Assembly (NCBI RefSeq): GCF_000368025.1
Contig: NZ_KB849207.1
Location: 7,642 to 71,641, forward strand
DNA from: Acinetobacter parvus DSM 16617 = CIP 108168
GTDB lineage: Bacteria; Pseudomonadota; Gammaproteobacteria; Pseudomonadales; Moraxellaceae
Length of the DNA stretch: 64,000 nt
Direction: 5' to 3'
Below are positions 17,198 through 27,330 of the stretch, one piece after another (position 1 is the stretch's first letter; each line of letters opens with the position of its first letter). The notes below the pieces were generated by a model. The model searched no databases and was not told the origin of the DNA. It saw only the letters and a list, made by a program, of their open reading frames with translations. Position numbers and translations under genes: made by a program.

Positions 17198-18592
17198 TTA
17201 AAGTTTCTCGGCTTTAGCAATCACTTCGTCAATACCACCAACCATATAGAACGCTTGTTCTGGAATGTGATCGTATTCACCAGCTAATAGACCTTTAAAG
17301 CCACGAATCGTTTCTTTAAGTGGTACTAATTTACCAGGAGCACCAGTAAACACTTCAGCTACGTGGAATGGTTGAGAGAAGAAACGTTGGATTTTACGCG
17401 CACGGTAAACAACCAATTTATCTTCTTCTGCTAACTCGTCCATACCCAAGATTGCGATGATGTCTTTAAGCTCTTTATAACGTTGCAATACGTTCTGTAC
17501 AGAACGTGCAATTTCATAATGCTCTTGACCAACAACCAATGGGTCTAACTGACGTGAAGTTGAGTCAAGTGGATCGATCGCTGGGTAAATACCAGAAGAT
17601 GCGATATCACGGCTCAATACTACTGTTGCATCTAAGTGAGCAAACGTTGTTGCAGGTGATGGGTCAGTCAAGTCATCCGCAGGTACGTATACAGCTTGGA
17701 TCGATGTGATCGAACCAGACTTAGTAGACGTAATACGCTCTTGAAGAACACCCATTTCTTCTGCAAGTGTCGGTTGGTAACCTACCGCAGATGGCATACG
17801 ACCTAACAATGCTGATACTTCAGTACCTGCAAGTGTATAACGGTAGATGTTGTCGACGAATAATAATACGTCACGACCTTTACCATTTTCGTCTTTTTCA
17901 TCACGGAAGTATTCAGCCATCGTCAAACCAGTTAACGCTACGCGTAAACGGTTACCTGGTGGCTCGTTCATCTGACCGTAGACCATTGCTACTTTGTCAA
18001 GAACGTTAGAATCTTTCATTTCGTGATAGAAGTCGTTACCTTCACGAGTACGCTCACCAACACCAGCAAACACAGATAAACCTGAGTGTGCTTTCGCGAT
18101 GTTGTTGATCAACTCCATCATGTTAACGGTTTTACCAACACCCGCACCACCGAATAAACCAACTTTACCACCTTTTGCGAACGGGCAAAGCAAGTCGATG
18201 ACTTTAATACCTGTTTCTAAAAGATCAGTAGAAGCTGCTTGTTCAGCATAAGAAGGCGCTTGACGGTGAATTGGCAAACGCGCTTCAGTCGCTACAGGAC
18301 CTGCTTCATCAATAGGGCGACCTAAAACGTCCATGATACGACCAAGCGTAGCTGGTCCAACTGGAACAGAAATCGGTGCATTTGTACTGGTTACATTAAG
18401 ACCACGTTTAAGACCTTCTGTAGAACCCATTGCGATGGTACGAACAACACCATCGCCAAGCTGTTGCTGAACTTCTAGTGTAGTTTCAGTACCATCAACT
18501 TGGAGAGCGTCATAGATCTTAGGAACGCTATTGCGCTCAAACTCGACGTCGATAACCGCGCCGATGATCTGAATGATACGACCGCTACTCAT
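17198..18592 (-). CDS. atpD: ATP synthase F1 beta subunit
   Basis: The 464-residue catalytic subunit. Walker A is GGAGVGKT (near 150), Walker B is VLLFVDNIYR, and the DELSEED-like loop reads DELAEEDK near 380. Length and order match the E. coli enzyme. AGGAG precedes ATG 18592. Confidence 0.98.
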   Translation of the reverse strand: MSSGRIIQIIGAVIDVEFERNSVPKIYDALQVDGTETTLEVQQQLGDGVVRTIAMGSTEGLKRGLNVTSTNAPISVPVGPATLGRIMDVLGRPIDEAGPVATEARLPIHRQAPSYAEQAASTDLLETGIKVIDLLCPFAKGGKVGLFGGAGVGKTVNMMELINNIAKAHSGLSVFAGVGERTREGNDFYHEMKDSNVLDKVAMVYGQMNEPPGNRLRVALTGLTMAEYFRDEKDENGKGRDVLLFVDNIYRYTLAGTEVSALLGRMPSAVGYQPTLAEEMGVLQERITSTKSGSITSIQAVYVPADDLTDPSPATTFAHLDATVVLSRDIASSGIYPAIDPLDSTSRQLDPLVVGQEHYEIARSVQNVLQRYKELKDIIAILGMDELAEEDKLVVYRARKIQRFFSQPFHVAEVFTGAPGKLVPLKETIRGFKGLLAGEYDHIPEQAFYMVGGIDEVIAKAEKL

Positions 18593-18621
18593 TGCTGTCT
18601 CCTCAATTCAAACTAATAATG

Positions 18622-19491
18622 TTAAACGGCAGCGGCACCGCCAACGATCTCGGAAATTTCCTGAGTAATCGCGGCTTGACGCAGCTTGTTGTAAATGAGC
18701 TGTAGGTCTTTAATCAATTGTCCTGCGTTGTCTGTCGCCGCTTTCATCGCGACCATACGAGCTGACTGCTCACATGCAACGTTTTCAATCACACCTTGAT
18801 AAACCATAGACTCGATATAGCGAACCAACAAACCATTCAACAATACTTCTGCTTCTGGTTCGTAGATATAGTCCCAACCATAAGTACGGTTGAGATCATC
18901 GCCTGCTTGCGCTGGTGCTAAAGGAACAAGTTGTTCTACTTTAGGCTGTTGAGTCATTGCATTGACGAAACCATTTGAAACGAGGTAGATACGATCTAAT
19001 TCACCTTTATCAAATGCATCAAGCATAACTTGTACAGAGCCAGTTAACTGCTCCAAACTCGGCGCGTCGCCAAGTTGGGTCGTTGCACCAAGCACTTTAC
19101 CGCCGTAATTCTTAAAAAACGAAACCGCTTTTTGACCAATCAAAGCAAATTCAACTTCAATTGACTGCTGTTGTTGTGCTTTGACATGCTGCACAACTTT
19201 CTTGAACAAGTTAATGTTCAAGCCACCCGCCAAGCCACGATCTGAAGACACTACGATATAGCCAACACGCTTAACTGGGCGGTCAACCATATAACGGTGT
19301 TTGTATTCAGGGTTTGCTTGAACTAAGTGAGCAATTACACGGCGCATATTATCGGCATACGGACGGCCTTGAGCCATGCGCTCTTGCGCACGACGCATTT
19401 TAGAAGCAGCTACCATTTGCATCGCGCGAGTAATCTTTTGCGTGCTCTTGATACTAGCTACTTTGGCGCGAATTTCTTTTAAATTTGCCAT
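18622..19491 (-). CDS. atpG: ATP synthase F1 gamma subunit
   Basis: The 289-residue central shaft. Conserved ends are visible: N-terminal LKEIRAKVASIKSTQKITRA with MVAASKMRRA, and C-terminal ARMVAMKAATDNAG with LQLIYNKLRQAAITQEI. An 89-base spacer, the widest in the F1 part, separates it from atpA. Confidence 0.98.
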   Translation of the reverse strand: MANLKEIRAKVASIKSTQKITRAMQMVAASKMRRAQERMAQGRPYADNMRRVIAHLVQANPEYKHRYMVDRPVKRVGYIVVSSDRGLAGGLNINLFKKVVQHVKAQQQQSIEVEFALIGQKAVSFFKNYGGKVLGATTQLGDAPSLEQLTGSVQVMLDAFDKGELDRIYLVSNGFVNAMTQQPKVEQLVPLAPAQAGDDLNRTYGWDYIYEPEAEVLLNGLLVRYIESMVYQGVIENVACEQSARMVAMKAATDNAGQLIKDLQLIYNKLRQAAITQEISEIVGGAAAV

Positions 19492-19580
19492 ACGCTTAAC
19501 CTAGTATTCGAAAGCCCTTTCGAGCTTCCGAAGGTTGATCCGTGAACCAAACTTAACTAAAGTTTTAGCTATTGCTAAAA

Positions 19581-21125
19581 TTAGTAAGTTTGAGTCGCTT
19601 TGAAGCTCTCAATACCTGCTTTGAATGCTGCTTCGATGTCTTTGTTGTAATCACCAGTTTCATCGATCTGTTGCATTAACGCAGCATGTTCAGAACGGAA
19701 GTAAGAGATTAACGCAGCATCAAAGTCTACGATTTTCTTCACTTCTACGTCAGCCATGTAGCCTTCGTTAGATGCATATACAGAAACAGCTTGGTCAGCA
19801 ATTGAGTATGGAGCATATTGTTTTTGCTTCATTAACTCAGTTACACGTTGACCATGCTCAAGTTGCTTACGCGTTGCTTCATCAAGATCAGAAGCAAACT
19901 GAGCAAACGCAGCCAATTCACGGTATTGTGCTAAAGCAGTACGGATACCACCAGACAATTTTTTGATGATCTTAGTTTGAGCAGAACCACCAACACGCGA
20001 TACAGAGATACCCGCGTTCACTGCAGGACGAATACCTGCGTTGAATAATGATGTTTCTAAGAAGATCTGACCGTCAGTAATCGAAATTACGTTGGTTGGT
20101 ACGAATGCAGATACGTCACCCGCTTGAGTTTCAATGATCGGCAACGCAGTTAAAGAACCAGTTTGGCCAGTTACTGCACCGTTCGTGAACTTCTCAACAT
20201 AGTCAGCTGAAACGCGCGAAGCACGCTCAAGAAGACGTGAGTGAAGATAGAATACGTCACCTGGATACGCTTCACGACCTGGTGGACGACGTAATAACAA
20301 TGAAATTTGACGGTAAGCAACAGCTTGCTTAGACAAATCATCATAAATAATTAACGCATCTTCACCGCGGTCACGGAAGTATTCACCCATTGTACAACCT
20401 GAGTACGGAGCTAAATACTGCATAGCTGCAGGATCAGCTGCCGCAGCTGCGACAACAGTTGTATACGCCATAGCACCAGTTTCTTCTAGCTTACGTACCA
20501 CGTTTGCAATTGTTGATTGTTTTTGACCAATCGCAACATATACACATTTAATGCCAGAGTTTTTCTGAGCGATGATCGCATCGATCGCCATTGCTGTTTT
20601 ACCAGTTTGGCGGTCACCAATGATCAACTCACGTTGACCACGACCTACAGGGATCATGGTATCAACTGACTTATAACCAGTTTGAACGGGTTCGTCCACT
20701 GATTGACGCCAAATTACACCTGGTGCCACTTTTTCAACAGCATCAGTTAATTTTGCATCAATTGGGCCTTTGCCATCAATTGGGTTACCTAAAGCATCTA
20801 CGACACGGCCAAGAAGTTCAGGACCAACTGGAACTTCTAATACGCGACCAGTACAGCGAGCTTTTTGACCTTCTTGCAGGCTTAGGTAGTTACCTAAAAC
20901 AACGGCACCCACTGAATCCTGTTCTAGGTTCAGTGCCATACCAAATAAGCCGCCGTCGAATTCGATCATTTCACCGTACATTGCATCCGCAAGACCGTGA
21001 ATACGCACGATACCGTCAGATACCATGACGATGGTACCTTCGTTCTTCGCGGTCGCGCTGGTGTCCAGATCGCCGATACGCTGTTTAATGAGCGCACTGA
21101 TCTCGGATGGATTCAGTTGTTGCAT
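19581..21125 (-). CDS. atpA: ATP synthase F1 alpha subunit
   Basis: The 514-residue non-catalytic nucleotide-binding subunit. Walker A is GDRQTGKTA near residue 170, and the family signature is PAVNAGISVSRVGGSAQ. ATG 21125 (MQQLNPSEI) with GAGGAA upstream is the start; five extra codons in the open frame are not needed. Confidence 0.98.
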   Translation of the reverse strand: MQQLNPSEISALIKQRIGDLDTSATAKNEGTIVMVSDGIVRIHGLADAMYGEMIEFDGGLFGMALNLEQDSVGAVVLGNYLSLQEGQKARCTGRVLEVPVGPELLGRVVDALGNPIDGKGPIDAKLTDAVEKVAPGVIWRQSVDEPVQTGYKSVDTMIPVGRGQRELIIGDRQTGKTAMAIDAIIAQKNSGIKCVYVAIGQKQSTIANVVRKLEETGAMAYTTVVAAAAADPAAMQYLAPYSGCTMGEYFRDRGEDALIIYDDLSKQAVAYRQISLLLRRPPGREAYPGDVFYLHSRLLERASRVSADYVEKFTNGAVTGQTGSLTALPIIETQAGDVSAFVPTNVISITDGQIFLETSLFNAGIRPAVNAGISVSRVGGSAQTKIIKKLSGGIRTALAQYRELAAFAQFASDLDEATRKQLEHGQRVTELMKQKQYAPYSIADQAVSVYASNEGYMADVEVKKIVDFDAALISYFRSEHAALMQQIDETGDYNKDIEAAFKAGIESFKATQTY

Positions 21126-21167
21126 TGCGCTATTCCTCAATCTTTTTTAAGTTCAGTCTTTTTGCTG

Positions 21168-21704
21168 TTAGGCAAGAAGACGAGTCCGCATTTTTTCAAG
21201 CTTGTTAAGCGCAGAGTCATCTATCACTTGGTCGCCTGCACGAATCACAACCCCTGCGATTAACGCTGGATTAACGTTAACAGTCACATGTACAGTTCTG
21301 TTAAAACGTTTTTCAAGCGCATGAGCTAAAATATGCTCTTGTCTCGCATCCATTGGAAAAGCAGATTCAATTTCTACTTCCAATGAGTTGTTATTCTGCG
21401 ATTTAAGTTGTTCGTATTCTGTTGCAATTTCAGGCAATAAGATAATACGATCATTTTCAGCAAGCAGTGTCAGAAAATTAGACAGCGCTGCTGATTGATC
21501 TTCACCTAAAACTTTTGTAAACAGACCAACTTGCTCCGCAGGAGTCAATTCAGGACGATTTAAATAAGCGGAAAATGCTTCATCTTGCACCGCAGCACTG
21601 AGCAATTGTAATGCATTTGACCAAGTGTCAGTTGCATTCTGCTCAGATGCATAAGCAAACGCTGCTTTAGCGTATGGGCGTGCCAACGTCAAGAGTTCAG
21701 CCAT
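21168..21704 (-). CDS. atpH: ATP synthase F1 delta subunit
   Basis: The 178-residue OSCP/delta protein that links the peripheral stalk to F1. It begins ELLTLARPYAKAAFAYA and closes with VNPALIAGVVIRAGDQVID, the family signature. It lies 11 bases after atpF. Confidence 0.97.
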   Translation of the reverse strand: MAELLTLARPYAKAAFAYASEQNATDTWSNALQLLSAAVQDEAFSAYLNRPELTPAEQVGLFTKVLGEDQSAALSNFLTLLAENDRIILLPEIATEYEQLKSQNNNSLEVEIESAFPMDARQEHILAHALEKRFNRTVHVTVNVNPALIAGVVIRAGDQVIDDSALNKLEKMRTRLLA

Positions 21705-21715
21705 ATTTCCCTCGC

Positions 21716-22186
21716 TTAAAGTTTAGCAGCCAGCTGATTCAGCATGGCATTATGAGCTTCTGCGTCAACTTGTTGGTTCAGAATTTTTTCTGCACCAGCA
21801 ACTGCCAAGGCAGCAACTTGTTGACGTAATTCTTCGCGAGCAGCATTGATGTCTTGATCAACAGTTTCTTTCGCCTGTTGACGAATACGCTCACCTTCAG
21901 CAGATGCTTGGGTACGCGCTTCTTCGACCAATTGCGCTGCACGACGGTTCGCTTGTTCGATCAATTGAGCCGCTTGTGCTTTTGCTGCGTCTAATTCTGC
22001 CTTAACTTGTGCTTGCGCATCAGCAAGGTCAGCTTTTGCTTTTTCAGCAGCATTTAAGCCATCAGCGATTTTACGCTGACGCTCACTAATCGCATTGATT
22101 AGTGGTGGCCAAACAAACTTCATGCAGAATGCGACAAAGAACGCAAATGCAATCGCTTGACCAATCAATGTGAGGTTGATATTCAT
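21716..22186 (-). CDS. atpF: ATP synthase Fo b subunit
   Basis: The 156-residue peripheral-stalk protein: one N-terminal membrane helix (LIGQAIAFAFFVAFCMKFVW) and a long Ala/Glu/Lys-rich coiled coil. ATG 22186 (MNINLTLIG) has a TTGAGGAA ribosome site; upstream codons in the frame are dropped. Confidence 0.97.
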   Translation of the reverse strand: MNINLTLIGQAIAFAFFVAFCMKFVWPPLINAISERQRKIADGLNAAEKAKADLADAQAQVKAELDAAKAQAAQLIEQANRRAAQLVEEARTQASAEGERIRQQAKETVDQDINAAREELRQQVAALAVAGAEKILNQQVDAEAHNAMLNQLAAKL

Positions 22187-22225
22187 TTCGCTATTCCTCA
22201 ATATGTGGATTTAGGAATTAAGCTA

Positions 22226-22504
<279 letters not shown>

Positions 22505-22553
22505 TTAAACTAAAATTTAAGCCTAACCATCGATTGATAATTAGGCAATACCA

Positions 22554-23429
22554 TTAATGCTTTTCGCTTGCCATGCTCAAGTAAACGATGGTCAGCATCA
22601 TAAAGATGAATGCTTGCAACGTGATTACAAGAATGTGGAAAATAGCCCAAGGCACAGATAACGCCCATTGAATCCAGAACGGTAATAACGCGATTAAGAT
22701 GAAGATTAACTCACCCGCATACATGTTACCGAACAGTCGTAGAGCCAACGAAACTGGTCGAGCAAGAAAAGTTACTAATTCCAAAATCAAGTTCACTGGA
22801 ATCAATAACGCTTTTGCAACTGGGTTACTTGGGTTAAATGGGTTAAGTGCCAATTCACCGACGAAACCGCCGATCCCTTTTTCACGAATACTATAGAACA
22901 AGATTAGTGCAAATACAGACAATGACATACCAAGGGTAATGTTAGGATCTGTAGATGGAACAACCTTGAAATACACGTGGTGAGGGTCCATACCAAACAC
23001 GCTTGCACCAATCTGTTGAGCTAGATAAGGAATCCAGTCTACAGGAATCAAGTCCATTGCGTTCATGAGGAAAATCCACACGAAGATGGTCAATGATAAA
23101 GGAGCAATTAAACGCGATTTGCCGTGGAAAGTATCACGAACACTTGAGTCCACAAACTCGATAATCATTTCGATTGCAGATTGGAATTTAGTTGGAACGC
23201 CAGCATTTGCAGCTTTCGCAACTATCCAGAACAACAAACAGAAAATAACACCAAGTCCGATAGACCAACCCATTGAATCCAAGTGAATTGCAGTGAACCC
23301 CATCGATTGAGCTTCTTCAGCAGTCTCAGCCAATTTCCATGTACCATCAGGCATTTTGCCATAGGTCATATTGGTCAAGTGATGCTTGATATACTCGGTC
23401 GAAGTCAGGGCATGTTCTTCAGCAGCCAT
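22554..23429 (-). CDS. atpB: ATP synthase Fo a subunit
   Basis: The 291-residue stator channel with five to six helices. The essential Arg lies in PVSLALRLFGNMYAGE, followed by the Gln/His-bearing last helices (VITLQAFIFMMLTIVYL). It follows atpI after a 100-base spacer. Confidence 0.97.
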   Translation of the reverse strand: MAAEEHALTSTEYIKHHLTNMTYGKMPDGTWKLAETAEEAQSMGFTAIHLDSMGWSIGLGVIFCLLFWIVAKAANAGVPTKFQSAIEMIIEFVDSSVRDTFHGKSRLIAPLSLTIFVWIFLMNAMDLIPVDWIPYLAQQIGASVFGMDPHHVYFKVVPSTDPNITLGMSLSVFALILFYSIREKGIGGFVGELALNPFNPSNPVAKALLIPVNLILELVTFLARPVSLALRLFGNMYAGELIFILIALLPFWIQWALSVPWAIFHILVITLQAFIFMMLTIVYLSMASEKH

Positions 23430-23529
23430 AAATCACACCTGGTCAATGTCAATCATTAAAAAGAAGCGGAACGAATCCTGCGAACTGCAAAAATCTCGTA
23501 CCCTCTTCCAAAAATCTCAAAAATGTGTT

Positions 23530-23928
23530 TCATTCTCGTTGCTGAAGACGTGACACCCAGAATGGTGCAACCCACGACATAGCCTGAACGAGGATAAACC
23601 CACAAAACAATGCTACCGCTGACAACGGTTTGACATTGCTCAAAATTAAAATAAAACCCACAATCACAATTGCAAACTTACCGAGCATTCCCCGATACAT
23701 ATTCAGCATGACCTGTCTTGACGCCCGTGCCCCAGCTGTCCTAAACGACTGCCAGGCAAAATAACAATGCGCCAACCAACAAACCAGTGCCCCAAGCGCA
23801 GCACTCAGGGCCGCAGTGGTGTCTTTTATCAACCATGCCAGCAACGCTGCCACAGGAATCATGCACGCCTGTAAGAAGACCAAAGCTTTTGCTAATCGTC
23901 GGTCAATCAAGCGACTAGTTCGGCTCAT
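23530..23928 (-). CDS. atpI: ATP synthase assembly protein AtpI
   Basis: A 132-residue, four-helix membrane protein at the head of the atp operon, implicated in c-ring assembly or magnesium supply. Sequence conservation is low in this family, so position is the main evidence. The N-terminus (MSRTSRLIDRRLAKALVFLQ) and closing VAPFWVSRLQQRE fit. A sigma70-like promoter lies about 65 bases upstream. Confidence 0.88.
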   Translation of the reverse strand: MSRTSRLIDRRLAKALVFLQACMIPVAALLAWLIKDTTAALSAALGALVCWLAHCYFAWQSFRTAGARASRQVMLNMYRGMLGKFAIVIVGFILILSNVKPLSAVALFCGFILVQAMSWVAPFWVSRLQQRE

Positions 23929-23992
23929 TTTTTACCCACTTACAGCATAACTGCTTGACAAGTTTTAATCATGATTGTTTTGAATCGCAGGC

Positions 23993-24021
23993 ATTATAGA
24001 GTTACACCCCTGAACATGCAA
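23993..24021 (-). promoter_or_regulatory. Promoter of the atp operon
   Basis: Reading leftward: -35 TTGCAT (24021-24016), 17-base spacer, -10 TATAAT (23998-23993). This is the only consensus-like promoter between znuA and atpI and fits strong expression of the operon. Confidence 0.7.
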
Positions 24022-24098
24022 TCTTTTCTCGACTTAAGTCTGTTTTTTTCGTTAGCCCATTTTTTGACGATAGAGTCAATTGGTTTTTATTTTTTTCA

Positions 24099-24938
24099 TC
24101 AATTTTGTGTACTTAATACGCATTTATCGGTTTTTGAAGCCAATTTTTTCCAAGCTGTTACAAAATTGTCCTCACCACGCATGCTTTCATCCACGGGCTG
24201 GAAAACCACTGGGTTCAATTTTCGATACTGGCTGCTGCTGGCAGATGTTTCAGCCAATAGGCACATTTGTGCTTTAGGCCGATTGTCCATGAGATATTTA
24301 ATCTGGGCAGCAGTCGGTGCAATATGTGGATCATCGGTTAATGCCCCTGCAAACTTCAGGTTCAGCGCCCGCTCCAGATACTGATAGGCATCATGATAAG
24401 ACCAGTAGGGTTTGGATTTACTCGAACTTTCATATTGCTGGGATGCCTGTAGCATCTGCTGGGCAAAGTCCTTGGCATTGGCCAGATATTTCGCCTTGTT
24501 TTCTGGATATTGCTGTGAACGCAAGGTCGCAATAAAGAAAGCGATCCGCACTGCATTGTTGGGATCGAGCCATACATGACTGTCCACAGTGTTCGACAGT
24601 GCAGCCCCACGCAAGTTGCGTTGTGGCAATGTGGTCAGAATACCCGAATCCAGCAGTGCAATTGCCTTGCGGTTCTGACTGAGCAGCTTGTCCAGAGGTG
24701 CTTCATGCACTTTACCAAGCCATAACACCAATGAAGCATCCTGTATTGCCTTGCGATGGGCTGGAGTAAGCTGTACATCATGGCCTGTCTGGTCACCCAG
24801 CAACAGTACTGGTTCTTCCACACCATCGGTGACTTCTTTTGCAATCAGGTAAATGGGATGTGTTGAAACCACTAAACTTTGTGTCCAGCCCCATGTGCTC
24901 AACATTGACAACAAGACCAGAAGAGAAAGGCGCAACAT
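24099..24938 (-). CDS. znuA: Zinc ABC transporter substrate-binding protein
   Basis: The periplasmic zinc-binding component of ZnuABC (about 279 residues, cluster A-1/TroA family). A signal peptide spans roughly 1-20 (LLVLLSMLSTWGWTQS). Likely zinc ligands are the conserved His in STHPIY, HVWLDP and YHDAYQY; the usual His-rich loop is short. ATG 24938 (MLRLSLL) is preferred to an upstream in-frame TTG. It is divergent from zur-znuCB, with a Zur-like palindrome just upstream. Confidence 0.92.
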   Translation of the reverse strand: MLRLSLLVLLSMLSTWGWTQSLVVSTHPIYLIAKEVTDGVEEPVLLLGDQTGHDVQLTPAHRKAIQDASLVLWLGKVHEAPLDKLLSQNRKAIALLDSGILTTLPQRNLRGAALSNTVDSHVWLDPNNAVRIAFFIATLRSQQYPENKAKYLANAKDFAQQMLQASQQYESSSKSKPYWSYHDAYQYLERALNLKFAGALTDDPHIAPTAAQIKYLMDNRPKAQMCLLAETSASSSQYRKLNPVVFQPVDESMRGEDNFVTAWKKLASKTDKCVLSTQN

Positions 24939-24965
24939 CACAGGATTACTCAAGAAAGCGAATCA

Positions 24966-24980
24966 TGTTATAATATAACA
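24966..24980. promoter_or_regulatory. Zur operator (predicted)
   Basis: TGTTATAATATAACA is a perfect 7-1-7 palindrome 27 bases before the znuA start and between the divergent znuA and zur-znuCB units. Form and place match gamma-proteobacterial Zur boxes (GTTATANTATAAC core). It probably represses znuA under zinc sufficiency; it may also act on zur-znuCB, about 180 bases away. Confidence 0.8.
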
Positions 24981-25163
24981 AAAGTTAAAAAATACCTATG
25001 TCTATTTTCAGGATTCATCACACTATCTATTACCCAGTCCATTTAATATAGATCGTTATAGATGAATTGCATGATATGATAGTGCGTCTGTTGGTACACC
25101 TGCGACACAGGTTATATATAGTCGAAATATCAATAGGCCCTACAAAAACAATGAGGTCAATTT

Positions 25164-25661
25164 ATGAGTTCTTGTTCACACGAACATGACAATGCTTTAC
25201 ACGGTGTTCACGGTCATCACGATATTAAGGCGCGACTTGCCGAAGCAGAGATTTTATGCACTGCCGCGGGCGCTCGCCTGACACCTTTGCGTAAAGAAGT
25301 GCTTGAACTCATCTTAAATGCCTCTGCCCCAATGGGCGCCTATGACCTCCTGGCAAAAATCAAGGGGCAGGCAGACCGCCCTGCTGCCCCACCTACAGTT
25401 TATCGAACTTTAGACTTCTTACTGGAGAAAGGCTTAATCCATCGACTAACCTCAATTAATGCCTATATTCCCTGCTGTCATCCACGTGAGGGGCATCAGG
25501 CCGCATTCCTGATTTGTACCGAATGCCACTCGGTTAAGGAGGCATCGGCACAGGGCTTGATTCAGCAACTGGATCAGCTTGCCACCTCTGACCAATTTTC
25601 TGCTCAACACAGCATTATTGAAATTTCTGGAAAATGTCACCAGTGCACTCTGCCCCAATAA
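25164..25661 (+). CDS. zur: Zinc uptake regulator Zur (Fur family)
   Basis: A 165-residue repressor of zinc uptake. The N-terminus is His-rich (HEHDNALHGVHGHH). The winged helix (RLTPLRKEVLELI, then PPTVYRTLDFLLEKGLIHR) is followed by the dimerisation domain with metal-binding Cys pairs CTEC and CHQC and CCHPREGHQAAF. It is the first gene of zur-znuC-znuB and overlaps znuC by 28 bases. Confidence 0.95.
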   Translation: MSSCSHEHDNALHGVHGHHDIKARLAEAEILCTAAGARLTPLRKEVLELILNASAPMGAYDLLAKIKGQADRPAAPPTVYRTLDFLLEKGLIHRLTSINAYIPCCHPREGHQAAFLICTECHSVKEASAQGLIQQLDQLATSDQFSAQHSIIEISGKCHQCTLPQ

Positions 25662-26422
25662 CTCCTCCACTGATCCAGTTGGAGAACATCTCGATTCGGC
25701 GTGATGAACGGGATATTTTACGCAATGTTGATTTTGCCTTACAGGCAAAAGAGATTGTGACGTTGATTGGTCCAAATGGTGCTGGCAAGTCCACCCTGAT
25801 CAAGGTCTTGCTTGGCATCATGCCACCCAATAAAGGCAAGGTTCATTTTTCCAAAAAGCTTAAAATGGCCTACGTCCCACAAAAGTTTAATCCATCCGCC
25901 AGTCTTCCATTACGGGTTCAAGATTTACTGGATTTAGAAATTTGTGCCGCAGATTTACGCGAAGAAATTGTCCGGGATACGGGCATTCAAAAATTACATT
26001 CTTCAAAAGTACAACAACTTTCAGGCGGTGAACGGCAGCGGGTATTACTGGCACGCGCCCTGTTACGCCAGCCAGACATTCTGGTGCTGGACGAACCGAT
26101 GCAGGGTCTGGATATTCAATCTGAGGCAGAGCTGTATGACTATGTGCGTAGTTTGCCCGAGCGCTATGGTTGTGCGGTATTGATGGTTTCACATGATTTA
26201 CAATGGGTGATGCAGGGTACACACCGTGTGGTCTGTTTAAATAAACATATTTGTTGTAGTGGTTTACCTGAAAGCATTCAGCAGCATCCTGAATACCAAG
26301 CGATTTTTGGTACGCAACGGATGTTCTATCAGCACCATCACAATCATTGTGGACATAGCGATCATGCGGAACCCTGTTCTCATGATCCACGCCCACACAT
26401 TCACCCTGAACCAAAGGTCTAA
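25634..26422 (+). CDS. znuC: Zinc ABC transporter ATP-binding protein
   Basis: A 262-residue ATPase of ZnuABC with Walker A GPNGAGKST, signature LSGGERQR, Walker B ILVLDEPMQG and H-loop VSHD. The C-terminus is unusually rich in His (HHHNHCGHSDHAEPCSH), which may bind zinc. ATG 25634 lies inside the zur 3' end, suggesting translational coupling. Confidence 0.96.
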   Translation: MSPVHSAPITPPLIQLENISIRRDERDILRNVDFALQAKEIVTLIGPNGAGKSTLIKVLLGIMPPNKGKVHFSKKLKMAYVPQKFNPSASLPLRVQDLLDLEICAADLREEIVRDTGIQKLHSSKVQQLSGGERQRVLLARALLRQPDILVLDEPMQGLDIQSEAELYDYVRSLPERYGCAVLMVSHDLQWVMQGTHRVVCLNKHICCSGLPESIQQHPEYQAIFGTQRMFYQHHHNHCGHSDHAEPCSHDPRPHIHPEPKV

Positions 26423-26425
26423 GCC

Positions 26426-27229
26426 ATGATGGAATGGTTACAACTACTGTTACCCGCTTGGATCATGGGCACATTGTTGGTATTTTTAACTGCGCCACTG
26501 GGTTGTTTAATGCTATGGCGTAGAATGTCCTTTTTTGCAGACACCATGGCGCATGGCACACTGCTCGGTGTCGCGGTTGCAGGTATTCTGCATTTACCTT
26601 TCTGGCTGGGTGTTGGCTGTCTGGCGGCATTGCTGGTTGCCATTCTATGGGTTTTGCACGACTCACGTTTACCGAACGATGCCCTGCTCGCCTTGTGTTC
26701 AGCAACCCTGCTTTGCTCAGGCCTGTTATTAATCCAGCAAGTACCGAGCTTACGTCCAGAACTGTTAAGTTATCTGTTTGGTGACCTGCTCAGTATTGAA
26801 TGGGCCGATTTACCTATCTTTGCAATCGTGATCATCAGCGCCCTTGTGGTGCTTTACCGTTCATGGTCGGCACAAATCCAGATTGCCATTGATCCCGACA
26901 TTGCCATGAGCGAGGGAGTCAATGCCAACTGGCAACGCCTGGTTTTCATGCTGTTGCTGGCCTTGTTTACTGTACTGGCATTACGTGCCGTGGGTTCACT
27001 ACTGATGGGTGCGCTACTGGTGATTCCTGCGCTTAGTGCTCGTTTGCTGGCACACTCTCCTAAACAGATGGTGATCTGGGCATTCATACTGGCACAATTT
27101 GGCGTTACAGTTGGGCTGTGGTCAAGTGCGGCGCTCAACATTGCCACAGGTTTAAGTATTGTATTGTGTATGGCGCTTTGTTTTGCCATTATTTTTATTG
27201 GACAGAAACTGAGTTCACGTTCCTCATAA
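26426..27229 (+). CDS. znuB: Zinc ABC transporter permease
   Basis: A 267-residue inner-membrane permease with about eight helices. MSFFADTMAHGTLLGVAVAG is the conserved ABC-3 family segment that contacts ZnuC. It starts 3 bases after znuC and ends the operon. Confidence 0.96.
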   Translation: MMEWLQLLLPAWIMGTLLVFLTAPLGCLMLWRRMSFFADTMAHGTLLGVAVAGILHLPFWLGVGCLAALLVAILWVLHDSRLPNDALLALCSATLLCSGLLLIQQVPSLRPELLSYLFGDLLSIEWADLPIFAIVIISALVVLYRSWSAQIQIAIDPDIAMSEGVNANWQRLVFMLLLALFTVLALRAVGSLLMGALLVIPALSARLLAHSPKQMVIWAFILAQFGVTVGLWSSAALNIATGLSIVLCMALCFAIIFIGQKLSSRSS

Positions 27230-27330
27230 CATTTAACCGATTGCAGTTTGAATGAATCTCTTGCCAATTTGGTTAACGCGACAAAATTTGCTATATTTAG
27301 CGTTTTTCCGCGACACTTATTTCGGTAACT

